From: Xylocopa sonorina
Lineage: Eukaryota; Arthropoda; Insecta; Hymenoptera; Apidae
Reading direction: 5' to 3'
DNA: 64,000 nt
Assembly: GCF_050948175.1 (NCBI RefSeq)
Contig: NC_135195.1
Span: 2,508,001 to 2,572,000 of the forward strand
In this document: in pieces, positions 36,734 to 51,229 of the stretch
How positions within the stretch are numbered: the stretch's first letter is position 1
Layout of the letters: every line of letters starts with the position of its first letter
Made by a program: the position numbers and the translations under genes
Notes under the pieces: model-generated
The model's input: the letters and a program-made list of their open reading frames with translations, nothing else
Databases searched by the model: none
What the model was told of the DNA's origin: nothing

Positions 36734-39700
36734 CGTGCACGAGGAAAGCCGATCCGATGAATGAACCTTCCATTCATGCGTGGCTCTAACCCCTTCCTTC
36801 AACCCCCTCGCGCCGTCTATGGGATCTTGTCGGGTACCAACGACACAACTATGCGACGAACGCGCACACGCGCGCAAAACGAAGCGCCGCGGCACACGTG
36901 ACCGCCATTGTTGATCACGAGGAAGAACCGGCAGCGGCGGCTAGCCGCGGTTATTCCCGGACCTTTTTGCGGGAACCGGGACGCCGATAGCATACCCGTT
37001 CCAGTCTAACAAGTGGCACGATACCACCGAGCGGCTCATTCATTCGCGCGGTCACGTAACCGAGATTAGGAGTGTTTGGCGCCAATGTTTTTCGCGGCTA
37101 ATGACGGTATCGTCGACCTTTTCGCGATCGGCGAACGGAACTCCTTCGAGAATCTTCGCAGCGCTGCGAATTACGGGTCAATTCGTACGGGTTTCCACGC
37201 GTCGTGTTTCTCTTTTCATCTGTTTGTGATTTGATTCGAATGAAAATATTTTAGGAACCAATAGTTTCCTATTTATTATACTATGTATTTTCGGTGCGTA
37301 ATTTTGGTGATTAACAGAGTTTTAATCGAAACAATTTTGTATAATTTGCGATTTTAAATTTTTTAGATTTACTTTTGAACTTATTACATTATCTTGCCTA
37401 TATTATTAGTACGTGTATACAATTATTATAATTATATGAATCATAAGATGCAAACACGCGATTGATTAACTCAAAGATAATAATATCTAATTTAAAATTA
37501 AAAAATTTTATTACTTAATTAACGAATAAAGTTACTTTAACTTTCTCTGTTTCAGAAATTTTCGATCAAGAACTTTTTAATTTAAAAATTAAAACTTTAG
37601 TGATCGCTTAAGCTAATTAAAGTTAAGCAAAGCATGGCACAATGTATCAGAACAAGCCTATATTTTAATATATCTACTTACTTTCCTTAATCGATCAATG
37701 CTCAATTCTGCTTATCACCCTATGCATACGATGACTTAAGACAACCATTGCATTGTGATAATACCACCACCATGTATAAAAGATCAATCAGTAATATTTA
37801 TCTGCAATTGACTAAACAATAAGATTTACTTGCAACTGATTACGTATATTATCCTCTCTGAAATTTTTCTGTTCAAATTTTAATAGCACAATGTGGTACA
37901 CATTCTTTCGATCAAAGTTGGGTATAATCCTGCTACCAATAAAATAAATGCTGTTACACAATATACGATATCTTCGAAATCACAATTAGTACGAACGTCT
38001 GCGTCCTGAAATGTAGACCTTTCACTTTGAACGTGTAAAAATCGTTCTCATCCGCATACCATCGAAAATGATACACCCAGAACGACTAATTAACAAACGT
38101 AGAGTCGGTCTCTGCTTCTAAGAAATCGAATGAAATTGGTAAGTCTGCTGTTTCTACCAGCAGAACGCGACACGTCCACGATAAAAAAGCTACTTTCTGA
38201 AACTAGCGAATCGAATTGCACCATCGAACAGATATAAACACTCGTGCGTCCGTCTTTCGCATTCATCGATGATGATTCACCCCCGTTTGCGCGTCGAACG
38301 TGAAAAAGCGTGAATTCACCGTCGGTTGCCTCGGTGTATTCCCGTTTCCGTTGGAAGATGACAGTAATTGCGGTTATCTATCTTCGGTGGTTTCGTATTA
38401 TCCGCGGTTTCGCAGCGAATCGGTGCGGTGGTGAACACCGAATGCACGTCCGCGTAACGAAGCGAACGAGAAATGTACGAGCGGGTATAATGCGTTTCTG
38501 CGTCGATGTCCGAACGCTTTGTAAACGCACGGTTGGTTAACGAGCCGGCGAACGAACGTCGAGCCAGTTCCCCGTAGAAGCCGAGGCAGAAAAGTGCACG
38601 ACCGTTGTCTCATTCATCGGCGACGAGGAAGAACGCTCCCGTCCCCATTCATCGTAGTCCCGTCACGGTTGACGGGGACCTAGGTTCGACTGGATTTTAA
38701 GTACGACAAGAAAGCAAGAAGCCAGCGTCAGCCTGGAGGGATCTGACCACGTCCCAATGGGAGATGAAGAACACGTTTCTTCCGCCTCGTCAAAAGAGTA
38801 ACAAGAATGTCATAAGCGACGGACGAAGAGGACGCGGTGAGCCCTGCCCGCGTAACGAGCGTCGACCCACAATTACAGTACTAATGGATACCTCTCCCTT
38901 ATACGGTTAAATAAAATTATCGCTAATAACGTTGAATTACGCGTCTACGGATGTGTGCATGTCTGTATATAAAGTATCATCGTCGAACAGCCAAGAGATT
39001 AACCCTGTTCCATGCCTTCCTTTCCTTTACTTTCCATTAAATCGAAGAATCGAAAGATTGCCTTGTAATCGACTTTCTTGCTTAAATAGCACGTCTCGCG
39101 ATGTCTGTTTTCTGTTCGTTTCTTTTTTCTCTTTCAATTCGTTACGCCTCGAACAGACGTACTTACTCTGAACGTCTTACTCTTATTTGCATATACACGA
39201 TACCTTCGAGGATAATCAAGTGTTTTAAAATCGTTGATTTTTCTTTGGCAAATTTACCGAAGGCAATTCAACAAATTATTTTACATTTGTTCCTTTGTAC
39301 AAACTGTGTACATTTTTCTGTGAATTTCTGTTATTCAATATTTCAACATGTGTTTTACGATACAATCAAATTGTATTATAAAAATCATTTTTATGCAAAC
39401 ACGTGTAACGCAATAAAATGATTTTAATTGATTTGAATGGTAATTAAATATGCCCTGAATCAAAATTCTTAATTAAAAAATAAAATTTACTTTTTAAGAA
39501 TTAAAGTACGCATGCTTTTAGTACTCGACAGACGGATTGTTTTTTCTCTGTATTTCTCTGTTGCAATTTTATTAAACCAACACTATTTTTGGTAAAATTT
39601 TACAAAAGTATTTTTTTACATGGAGAAATGGAACCTGACAGAATGGACATAAATCTTGTCTCACTTCTTTTTTTTATTTTTTTTTATTCTCTGATTCATT

Positions 39701-42700
39701 TTAACTTTCTTCTACTAACAATTTTTTCGTGCTTGTCGTTTTAACGTTACAAAAGTACGAAAAAATACTACCTAAAAAACAAAACTCCGCAGTTAGTCGG
39801 TAGACAATACGCGTAAAAATGAAAAACTAACGCAGCGTAATGAAAATTCAGGCAAAAACGTGTTAAGAATAAAAAACGTTAGAAATGAGTTGCCATTAAG
39901 AACTTAATTTCAGCCTGCATCTATGTAAGACTTTTAGTCTCATACATCTCTAAAGCATCAACAAACTACGACCAAGCATCGTTAAGACGTCTAATTGCCC
40001 GAATAACTACAAACTTTGTTCTCTGTAATTATTAAACCATACAAACCAGCAGTTCGCTATCGTTCTACGAAAGTTAGCCAGTCAACTACCTCTCCACAAC
40101 GATCGTTCAATAATTACATCCGTGAACATTCGAACGAGTGAGAAAAATACAATAACAGCCGTTAGAAGGAAAAAGTAAAAGCCTCTCTCCTCGAACCGAC
40201 TCGACCGCGTTTCCCCGCGTCCATTACACCTCGCATTATCACCAACGCGCTACCATTCGCGCGCAATTTCACACTTTCGCGAATTACTCTGGCCAGCCTA
40301 CACGCAGCCCGTGTACCAAGAACCAGCCGTCTCTCCCATTACCAATAACCATTCGCCATTCGAAACAGCGAACTACGATCGAGCGCACGGAACCGTTGAC
40401 CCGAATGATCGCTCGCAATGGAACACTCCAGCCAGCGCGTAAAATACGTAATATCGGGCACGAAACGCGCTCGATATCCGCCCTTGGCTCCGCGACTGCA
40501 AACCGCGACGGACGGAGAAGTGAAAGCCTCTTTCCCCGTGAAAATCGCCACGGAGATTTTACGCCGCGTCTTGTTCCCGCTGCTTAAATAAAGATCGTAA
40601 ATAAAGAGGTTAGCCCAGGTAATAAGGCGCGATTCACGGACCAACGTAATTTATCAGGGCCAATTACACCGTCGCGTTCCCACCGTACGAAACGACGCGC
40701 GCTTTCGAAACCGATCGATCCGTCCTCCGTTACCGCGCGGCGACACCGCGCGAAATTTATCGATCGCTTCGCCGTTTTACACGAGCCACGCAGCTGGTTT
40801 CGACGCGGTCGGTTAGATCACTCGTAACTCATATTTGTATCGAGGGTATTTAATCGATCGCGGGGATCGTTCAATGCCATTGTGATCGGTTTTGAATGGA
40901 ACGCGACGATCCAGATAAGCCCACGCGCGCGCACCGCGGAATGGTCCACGCGCAATCGGTACCAGCGATGAAAACGGGTAACGCGCCGAGAAACTGGCAT
41001 GGTTATTAATCACGCGGTGGATGGTGATTAGTTGTATGGAACGAGTGGAACGGCGTTGTTAGAGAGTCGAGAATGGGCGGACAAGTATGGCAGAGGGATC
41101 GCGACGGAGGCTATTAGTTGGGTGAATGATATGGGAATCGATTTGAATATGTATATAAAAGAATAATATCTCGAGAGTTTTTGGTAAGTCTCGATAAGTC
41201 GACGCTGGACGTTCGCGCGTATAAACTATGGCGAAATATGCAAATAGAGTATGCGAAGCATGTAGGCGGTGTTTATCAGTAGCCATTTTGTTTGCTTACG
41301 TTGTAAGATATTATCAGTTTCATTGAATTTATATAGATTTTCTAGTCGTTCTTGGCGATAAACGGTGTCAAGCATTGCAAAATAATTAGTAACGTGCTTG
41401 AAACCCTGCAAAAACGAAACGAATTTCTGTGAAGATTCTATTTAGTTCGTTCGTTTTGACTTCCATATAAAAATGTGCAATTTGATAGATATTCCAAGTC
41501 TGTCGATAACTCGACTCGAAAGTGTCGAAAGTCTCGAAAGTCTTGGGAAATGATGAAAGTCTTGATGAATTTCAAAGTCTTAACCAGTTGCCAGAGAGTC
41601 AGAGTAAATACACGTCGAGACGAACACCCGAGGAGCCCACGGACATTGGCCGAATGTCGGACAAGCGGTGATGACCAAGAACAAACGTTAGGCAACGGTG
41701 AGGACGGCTGAGATACGAGTTCTCGAAGGTAAAACTTTCAACGTCCGCTAAGAATCGAAGACCTAAAGAAATTTTACATACTGAACCATGTTTAACATTT
41801 TTTAAAAGCTTTCGATCGTTTCGAGGCACAAATAAATTTGAACGTATTTAAATGAAGTACGTATAAAAGAGCAGTCCATATCCCCCGCAGTACACAACTG
41901 CGTTCTATATATAATAATACAATGTATCAACATTAAACACGTATCTCGCTACCACCGTCATTAAACGATTCGTGTTCGCAATAAGAGACAAACCACCCGG
42001 TAATATCCGAAGGAAATTAAAGCGGAACCAAATATGGCGACACGGTCAAGTTACAAAACGTTGACACGGTCCGTCGACAATGTTGCAAATTTCTATCGAA
42101 GTCAGCTCGAAAAAGGTGCGAAAATGTTCTCGTTCCGTTCAATGCCATCTCGTCCCTCTCACCACTGGCCACACGTACGGAACCGAATGGAATTATCGGG
42201 TACGCCTCGAAACCGGTAGATCGGCCAGCGTCCGTGGATGTGACATTTAAATAATCGTTTCGCACGTCTCGAGAGCCGATCGGGCCCCGTAATCATCCTG
42301 CCTTCGCTTTAAACAATCTGCTGTACCTCGGTTACACGTACCCAGGCCAGGGTACGCCCGATCCACGTTGGATGCAATCAATCCTCGTTTATACGCACGC
42401 TTCACCAGCTGGAATCCGACATCGTTTTTAAGAAAGCCATCATAAATTATTCCCCGCTCGGACGTGTCCCATATGGCGTCATAAGTTCCGAGCGCGTACC
42501 GACCGCGAGACCATCCGCGAGTGGAGAACACCGTCATGGCGGACTCGATAATCCCTGGTGGCCGCGAACTGGCAATAACAACCGTTAACCCACGCGACTG
42601 AATTAGAATGGATCCGTGGTGGGCAATTTATGACGGAATTGTGCTCGTTGTTGTGAATCGAAAAGACACGCGGGAGCGGACAGGAGGATTCTCATTTGTC

Positions 42701-45700
42701 GTCGATCGAACGAGTACGCGCTCGACCACCGGTGGAAAGTGACTTCGAGAAATCGCTGCCGCGTCTGCGACGACGAAAAAAAGGATAAGGGACGAAATTT
42801 TCGTGTAATATATCGAGTGCGAAAGTGGACTGGCGAGGGCCAATGTTACATCTGTATACTTGTCGAGTTGATTACAAAATTGTCGATGATATATTGGAGA
42901 CGCGATGCGAGCAGTTTAGTCGACACGAAGGATACCTTGTGTCGCAGATATGATGGTTCGAAGATGAGAGATATTTAAATGCTTCGTTCCCTACCACCTG
43001 CTCTTCTAAGAATTCCATTCATTCTGATGTTCAAATTTTTTACGAAACACGCGGAGAGTATGCACATTCCGGAAGAGAGAGATGGAGAATTCATTGGAAT
43101 TACTTTAACTTTCCGTGTAGAAATATAATAAATTATCTGAAAGTGACCGAATACAAGATGTACCAAACCACATTTCAAGGGAACAATTATTTTAAAGGCA
43201 TGCAATTTTCTTATTTCTCTATTGCTCAATCCTGTAATCATTTTCTTAATGTTAAAGCCTAAAGTCGTAAATTCATTTATAAGTTTAAGTCATTTTGAAG
43301 AACGTATTTAAATTAGAAATTAATTCGATCTGAATATATGTTGGCTGAGTAAGATAGCTGAGGGAGAAACGAGATTTATAAAATGATGACGCGAACAATT
43401 GTGGGTGTCCAACCGTTCTTATGGCATGAATGTTGATATTCTCGAGAATGTTTGGACAGTGTATCGATTACTTTGTAAAAAAAGGTTATACAGGTCAACG
43501 ACCACCCTTTTATACTTTGGGGTCATAACATTGAACGAGGCATCAATGGTTTCGTAATAATAAAACATCCAGTTTGACGAAACGAATTTAAAAACACAAT
43601 TTTAAATGCATCCTTTGCATTTCCAAAGACATAAAAAATTTCAAGTACGATGCAATTTTTAATAAAGTTAGTTCTGAACCTGATTTATAGATTCTTGAAA
43701 CAAGAAAATGTTGAATTTATTTTATAGCTAAGTATTTAAAGATATTATAGCGACACTGATATTAAAAAAAAGAAAGTTCAGATTCTTATTCAAAGATACC
43801 AACGTACAAGTTGTTTCTCAATCGATTCCCTTTTTTATCCACTGTGAGATCCAATCTGCGCGTGAATCGAATAATTCTTCATTTTCAATCCGGATTTGAA
43901 GAATATCCAGCCATCGAAAGATGGTTCGAGAGTTGAAACGAAATCGAGTATTCAACGCATTAAAAAAACCCATCCCTAATATAATATTTAGTACACGGTG
44001 CGCCTGATTTCGATTTACGATCGGTTTCTTATTTCGTGTTATCGTTTCTTAAAGAAATTTAAAAGGGGAGGGTTCGAGATAGCTGTACGAAGGCGGTACG
44101 TTGGGCCGTTTCTGTCGTGAAATCGGGCGCAGGGTAACCGAAATCGTGGGACCGCAGAAAGTATCGGGAACAGCGGGGCGGTTAAACCGCGCGTTATTAT
44201 TATTTCCTCAAGTTTAGCAAGAATCGAGGGCATAATGACCGGTTGTAAAATTTAACAAGCACCTTATAAAGCACGCTCGCGCGCGCGCGTCGGCCGGCGT
44301 TCCGTGGTTGTACGTAAAATTGCAATCGCGTATCGCGTTTCCAGGTTCCCTTGTCCAACGAAATGAACGAGCCCCGTCGGATTCGGTCAGAACGAATCAA
44401 CGGAATAAAACGAACGCCGTTATCTGCTACAAAGTGTCAGCCATCTCTGGCCGTGGATCGATCGCGATAATCTGTTCTCGAAGAGCAAAATGGACGGAAA
44501 GGAAAGTAAAAATTGGCAAGGCTAGCGGGAGACACTCGGCGAAGAGATCGCGGATGGAACAAGGCTGTCGCGAGGAGCGCCACCTTGTTTCTTCTCCTTC
44601 GAAATGACTTCATCCACGGACGATTCCAAGGATTTCCTTCGTGGAAGGAAGCAAAAAGCAGGTAGCAATCACGGCGTGGAATGCGCGGGAAGGTCGAAAT
44701 AATAGCCGGTGCCCGAGAGTCGGAAGCTGATAGGCGGATAGAAAGTGAAGCGCCTGCTCGTGGAAATCTGCTCGTCAGCAATTCGTGACATCGATTTTCA
44801 ATTTCTTCGCGTGCTCCACGCGGATTCTTTACCAGGAACTCGAACTCTATCCGTGAGACCGCCGCCATTCGAGTACGCGGCGCACGTTCTATACATCAAG
44901 TTGTAAAACCGATTCCTTCGAGAAAGTACTATTTAAATCGCTTAGTGGCACTTGTCGCGATTAAACGCTAACGTGTCTCAACTTTGTTCGTGCAACGTTT
45001 TATCTGCGCGTAGATAAATGCGTTTCGAAGTATATCTTAGTTAAATACCACGTAATAGAGTCGTATCGTCGTCAACTAAAGCATCGAGCGACAAAGAAGG
45101 TAATGAAAATTTAGTTTGAAACAAGCCAAACGACGAGTTTGTTGAATGATTCATGCAATCTGTAGAAACATCCTCCTCCCGCGGAAACTATTGTGACACT
45201 CTTCTTCGATTGCTAAACAAAGAATCTGTACCACGTTCGCAAACAATTGAATGTTACAATGAAGCTGTGCAACGACTTCTTAACCCATTTGCATCGCACG
45301 AACGATATGCCCTTGGCTATTTTATCGATTCTCGGTAGAAATACTTCAGAATATGCTAGTAAAGTGAATATTTCAGTGAATTTCGAAGGACGAAAATAAT
45401 GAAAGAAAATTTGCCCGTATTTACGTCCTAATGATGCAAATGGGTCGAAAGAATTCAGGCTATTTGTTAAGCCCGATGTTGCAACACCAAGCGATTACTT
45501 CTTGTACCGGGACAATGCAATTTCTCGTAACCAGACTGCCGTTAAGGAATTTCTCGTAAAGACACGCGTTACAGTTCTTGCCTTCTCCCTATCTCGATCT
45601 ATTCCACGCATTCCAGAAAATAAAATCCTGCTAAACGAGGTGGCATTTTGACTCTATCAAAAGCTCGCATCGAACGCCTCTTATCCTTTCGATTACACAC

Positions 45701-47282
45701 CCACGATCTGTACCGCGCGCGACTGAAAATAGAGCCCCCCCGCTCGAGGCGCCATTTCGACTCCATCGAAGACGCGCGTAACGATGCAAGAGGCTTTACG
45801 ATCGCGTCGCTTGATGTATCGATTTAAAGATAGAGCGTGTCGAAGGTTAAAGACCAATAAAGCTGTTTACCCGCGAGATTAATTATCTGTTAAGCCAACA
45901 CCAAAGCTGCGCAAACACACGTGTTACGCAATGGGAATAGCAAAGCTTCCGATCGATGCGTTGGAAACCTTTTTCGACTCTGACTCGCGAACGGTAACCC
46001 GTTGCCACGAGGATCGCAGGTTTCCACTGACTAATAACGCGATTCGACGAGTCGCGTTAAATTCCAGCCGGTTATTTCTGCTGGTTTATGGGCCTCCTTC
46101 CGGGGATATCGCGACGACTTTGCGATTAATTGCGGCCCGTTCCGCGTCGCGCTCCCCGGCTGGAAGTAAATAAACCCGATCTTGACCTTTCGACGAGCAT
46201 GGAATTTCTTTGTGCCTCTCCGCGGCCCCGCTAAATGAAACAAAACGAAACAAACGGACGCGCGCATTCCACCTTTTCAAATATACTTCGAGATGGATCG
46301 AACACTGACAGACGATTCTTATGTAATTACTTCTTATGCAGAAGTTTTATGAGACCCATATAGAAGCTAAATCGAATCGACTCTTATTGAGGTTAATCAC
46401 TCGCTTTCTGAGAACCTAACCCAATTTAATCGTATATACGTAGGCTCTGATTAGAGACACGCGGGAATCCGGAAATAGGGTTAGCTTGGGTCGAGAATCT
46501 CTCTAGAAATCGAATCGAGTACTCGAAAGTATCTCTCTACCTGAGTGGAGAATGTTGAGATTTCTCAGCATTTCGAGGATACAATCGGAGTAATCTTTCT
46601 GTGATTCGATATTAATACTATTTTCTTAAATTATATCCAATTCGTGCGTTGATATATTGAAATTATTGTATTAAAGAATGCACAGTTTGTTTTATACATT
46701 ATACATTGAAACAAGAAATAAGTAAGCTTTTGTAAATATCTGCGATGTTTGAATGAAAATTTTAAAATTTGAAGTATTGATCTCGTGGATGAAGTAAGCA
46801 CGGTTTAACAGTGCACGAGAATTAATCGAGTTCCAAAAATAACCATTTCAACTGAATTTGACCAAACTTATAATAGCAGAGCTGGTACAATTAAATATAT
46901 TCGATCGATCCACAAAGGCGCATAAATATTCAACATCCAACCTTCCCAATCGCGATAAATATATTTTTTCACGCAGCTTCCAAGACGTATCTCAGCTGCA
47001 CGATAAATCATAGCACTGCTGCGTACGCGCATTGATCAATTGCTAATTAATCGCGTTCCCGTTCTACGCAAACTACGTTGGTCACTCTGGGAGATTATAA
47101 AACGCGTGTCCCGTTCTACAGGCAATTCCACACGGTAGCTGGGTAATTACGGAAAAAAATTAGAGCGTCGAAAACGTACACGCTTCCCACGGGTCCGTGA
47201 TTCACGAGGTATCACCGTGAACGATTATCTCCGCGTTGAATCTGGAGATCGGATCGTTTACGATCGCGACATGCGACGACAC
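36734..47282. other. Gene-free mosaic
   Basis: AT-rich blocks (notably 37230-38030 and 39180-40050) alternate with CpG-rich patches (36800-37200, 38240-38880, 40180-41000, 42000-42760, 44050-44880, 45600-46280, 47000-47280). A (CGCG)n run lies at about 44278-44291. No coding exon was supported. Confidence 0.4.
41513..41580 (+). repeat. Short imperfect repeat of a GAAAGTCT-type unit
   Basis: CGAAAGTGT, CGAAAGTCT, CGAAAGTCT, TGAAAGTCT and TCAAAGTCT follow one another over 68 bp with variable spacing. This is a minor satellite-like run with no coding support. Confidence 0.6.
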
Positions 47283-47700
47283 GACTTTTATTCCGTGTAA
47301 AAGTCAGCATTTGAGAAATCGCGTGAGAAATATACGGTCTCGCGTTATCGATAAAATTGCGAAGGGATCGAAGGGGAGGGCGATAATTTGCGCAGAAACT
47401 GGAACAGCGGCGGTAGTTCTCCAGGAGATTCGAGGAAGATCGAGATAACCGATGCGAGGAGATCGGTATCTGTCCCGAAGGATTCCATCTTCGGCTTCGA
47501 TTCCGCGCGATTTTTCATTTCGTGTTAAGAGTCGCCGTTTAAGAAATTGTGGAACGCGTATGTCGCGGGATAGCTGGACGAGGGTGACGCCAGGGGTACC
47601 CGATAATTTGTACGAAATTGGAACTGCGAGGAGCATTCTCCTCCGAGAGGTAAGCGGCGATCAAGATAACACCGCGGGGAGATCGGTATCTCCCATCTCA
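47283..47700. repeat. Two diverged tandem copies of a ~220-bp unit
   Basis: GATCGGTATCT recurs at 47461 and 47681, exactly 220 bp apart. Upstream of each lie TTTTATTCCGTGT/TTTCATTTCGTGT, GATAATTTG, GAAACTGGAAC/GAAATTGGAAC and TTCTCC blocks in the same order. The copies are diverged, with small indels. Confidence 0.65.
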
Positions 47701-48199
47701 ATCTCAATCCGGAGGAGCTCATCTGCAACGGTTGCGGCAACCGCTAGCGAGCTGCGATTTAAACCGCACAAGATTCCTGCGCCACCGATTTATCCGCCTT
47801 ATTACGGGCAACGCTGCGAAGATGCGGCGATAATTTTGCAATTAATTGCACCGTTCCCCCCCGTAGGGACTTCGTCACGGGGATAAATCACTTTAATCTT
47901 GACCGTTCCGGAGATGCTACCTCCGCGCTGTGGCAACTGTTGCGCGATTCGAAACGAATATTTGCGCGAACAGATATTGCTGGTACCTGGCGTGCTTTTG
48001 TCTGGCATACCTCGAATAATTTAGTTGACTGTTCCGCCTGATGTTCGCGCGAGCGTGATAATCGTGTAGGATTTTCTGCTTTTCAATTCGAGATTGAATT
48101 AAATGCGAAAAGTTTATCGTCCACGCGTTAAGAAGGCTTTGCGGTTCTATAAGACTGACTCTTTTTAATTATCGCTACTGACTTTTACCGGCTGTGTCC

Positions 48200-48425
48200 G
48201 ATCGTCTGCTACTACTAGCTGCCTCTGAGAGTCTGCTTCTACTGATTCTTCCTTAAGAGACCACCTTTACTGTCTGGTCCTGAGTGTCTACTTCTACTGT
48301 CCGCGTCTAATTGTCCACCATTGTTGTTTCTGAGTGTCTGCTTATAGCCGTCTAGTTCTACTAATGGTCTGTTACCAGCTGTCTAGTTTCACTGATTGTT
48401 TTCGAGTATCTGCTTCTACTATCAT
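48200..48425 (+). repeat. Degenerate minisatellite, unit around CTGAGTGTCTGCTTCTACT
   Basis: CTGAGAGTCTGCTTCTACTG, CTGAGTGTCTACTTCTACTG, CTGAGTGTCTGCTTATAGC and CGAGTATCTGCTTCTACT occur at about 48225, 48280, 48330 and 48403. Between them are related TCTGCTACTACT and GTCTAGTTCTACT half-units. The spacing (about 50 to 73 bp) is irregular, indicating an old, decayed array. Confidence 0.65.
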
Positions 48426-48480
48426 TTACTTTTGAACGTTTAACACTTTGTTCACCAACTTTCTGACTCTTTACTTTTAC

Positions 48481-51229
48481 TCTTCGTTCAGATCGATCGT
48501 GTTACTCGATTTCGAGTTATTTGACTTCAAGTTCGCGTTCACATGAATCAATTTACGCATCTTTATGTTATTTAAAATCTGAAACATTGCGCGTCTTTAA
48601 TAATAAATAATAGCAAGATTTCGAACGATCGCAAATATGATTTCAATAGTGCATAAGCAATATTAAATGTTTGCCATGATGACCAATCAGTTGACACTTG
48701 TACGAAGTCTATTCTATATTTAAACATTCGTTTGACTGGTTGAGGATAAAGTTTGTAAAGATAAAGTAGAGGTTTTTGAAACTTGTATTCAGTAGAGAAG
48801 AATAAAAAATATCGGTCCTTGGAACTCGGGTATTTAAACTACTCTTCGCGATACGTCGTATGCACACAGAGGAATCTATTCGGAAGTACATTAGGCAGAG
48901 GTTATCAACATAAGATTATTGCAAATATCAACAAAGTTATGAGTCTCGTATTAAAATCGAAGGAAGACGAATCGAACGTTAACGAATGTTGAAACTGCGA
49001 AACAAACATTTTTCACATCCTTGAGTGAATCTTATCAACTTTTAAAGTCTCGAATCATTACTAGTAATTTCTAGAGATACGTAGCAAGTGAAACGTAACG
49101 TTAATACAAATTAACGCGTTGTACGCGCAAAAGGTGAAGTTTAACGGTGAGGAATAACGCTGCCATTAAAATTCACCCTAACTCTTTTACCGTGGCAAGA
49201 AGCTATTGAGCAATTTTATTATTCCGTAGAGTTAAGATCGTTTGATCAGAGAAAGAATCCGATACTCGGGCTTGCCCAATAGAATACTCGAACGTCCGTC
49301 AGACGGAGCTATGAAAGAACGGATTTCAGTCGCGGGTACGCGCGCGGTTTATTCAGCAAACTAATAAATAAAGAAACGAAACGCGGTCGTTAAGCGCGAT
49401 GAATCCGCGATTTCCCGAACCGGAGGCTTGTTTTTGCGGTGACACGCGAATTGCTGCATTCGCACGACTCGCTAATAGCCTTTTTCAGGACTCGTAAATT
49501 ACGCCGTCCGTTATTATCATTCCGTTCACGATTATGAAAATATCCGATCCTTAGGCGCCCATTGTGCGTGTTGCGCTTGATGACATAATAGCGCCCGCTG
49601 TCCCGACCGAGTGGCTGCCCGCAAATAATAAGAAATATCTCTATCCCGTTGCAGATTAAGGGCGACGTGACTGCTCGATAATCGATCCTAACCAAATTCG
49701 ATGGAAACTTGACTAGTGTAGCGATTTGACGCGTTTTGAATTGTTCAAATTCGTTTCGATGCATCGAGGTTGGGTCGAGGTAGGAATCGAGCAAAATGGC
49801 ACCGTTCGCGCGGTACAAATTACTTTATCCCTATTTATTTTCGGGTGTAACACTCAAAATGTAATATTTTACGTCATTTTCTCATAATGTATCATAGAAT
49901 ACCTTGCAGGAGCCAATTATGTTCAACCATTTGTAATTCTATATATTGCTGGACAGGATATTCCCTTTTATCCTGTTTCTGTTCGTTTTAGCGTATAATT
50001 TGTTTAGTGAAAAATAAAACTTTTCAGGTCAATAATAGTTGTAAATAGTTTTCATAACTTCTTCATATCTTCTAATTAGAATGTAACGTCGATCGTGATT
50101 TGACTCTGCAAAGAGCTGTTCCATGTGTTACAATTGATACTAACAGGTAGATCATTGTTCAGTATTTGTTTTCAGCTGTTTCGGTTGAGAAAAAGTATTC
50201 TATATCATACGTTTGATTAAACGAATTTACTTGTACAGTTTCGCATAGTTGACGTTACCTTTATGTAACTATTCACATGTATTGGCTTGACATGAAACTA
50301 TTTTCGGTTTTATAGTGTGAAATATACAAAAGATAAACTACACAGCTACGAGACAAAATTACGCGGATCTTGTTCGTAACCAAACCTAAACGTGACGGAT
50401 ATCAAACGTCAAAAGAAGAAACTATAACACTGACAGATGTCATTCAAAACAATCGCAACGCTATCTATGTACGAACACCGAATATATTTTCTTGCCAACC
50501 CACTATTTACTTGCTATTCAAAGACAAGATAACACGATGAAAACATAATTATCTTCTCAGAAGCCAGCAGCAGTTTACCAGAAAGCAAGCGACTTAAACC
50601 ACTGGCAAGTTATACACGAATTCCGGTTAACCACACGACCGTCATTTCCATTTAACGAGCAAACTTACTACAATGCTTTCACTTCATTGCAACGTACATT
50701 AAATTTCGCTAAATTTTTCTACGTAGACCACTTTCAGCATCACCGGCATATCTCCAACAAACGTAAATGGTAGGCATCATCGATAACCGATGAAAACGGA
50801 TTTGTTAAAATAGGAAAACTTGAAAATATGAAAGGAAGGGAATAAAAATGTTCAATCATCATTTTTCAAGTAAGCAAGCGATAAATAGTAATCGAGAAAT
50901 AAATGGCCATCTTATACGCAATCTCTTTAACGAGCAGTATTTCGAATCGCGTGGGAATTCCATTTAACGAATAATGCCATCGTTCGCGCGAAACGAATAT
51001 CAGTCACGGTTGAACATTTGCCGAGTACGCGTGGACGTACATCGGAAGGTGATAAAGATTGGCAGGAATTCGAGCGCGGTCGAGAAAAATGCGATGATGT
51101 CAGCGTGTATCAGCAGACATAAGAAATAACGAGGATTCTCACCATCGGATAAGGATCCATTACTGGCCTCGGTTCGGGTAAACGTTCTCCACTTTGTCAA
51201 CGAACCCTCACCCCTCGTCCAAGACGGTC
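48481..51229. other. Gene-free stretch
   Basis: AT-rich, with one CpG-rich patch at about 49100-49810. A 142-codon minus-strand open frame in that patch has no recognised domain or splice context. Confidence 0.4.

Noticed and set aside
36390..36895. Open frames containing poly-Pro, poly-Arg, poly-Ala and poly-Asp
   Set aside because: All are readings of the GGC/GTC trinucleotide repeat, with no gene context.
41862..41895. TATAAAAG followed about 25 bp later by a GCAGTACAC initiator-like sequence
   Set aside because: No exon, open frame or splice donor follows on the plus strand. TATA-like strings are frequent in this AT-rich DNA.
49390..49818. 142-codon minus-strand open frame
   Set aside because: It lies in a CpG-rich patch, has no motif, and no splice borders in a consistent phase.
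51137..51170. Minus-strand ATG (reading MDPYPM) ending at a donor CCGATG|GTGAGA, considered as the missing first exon
   Set aside because: It would end in phase 0, but the exon at 7520 needs phase 1 to reach its frame, so the join would be out of frame. No other support.
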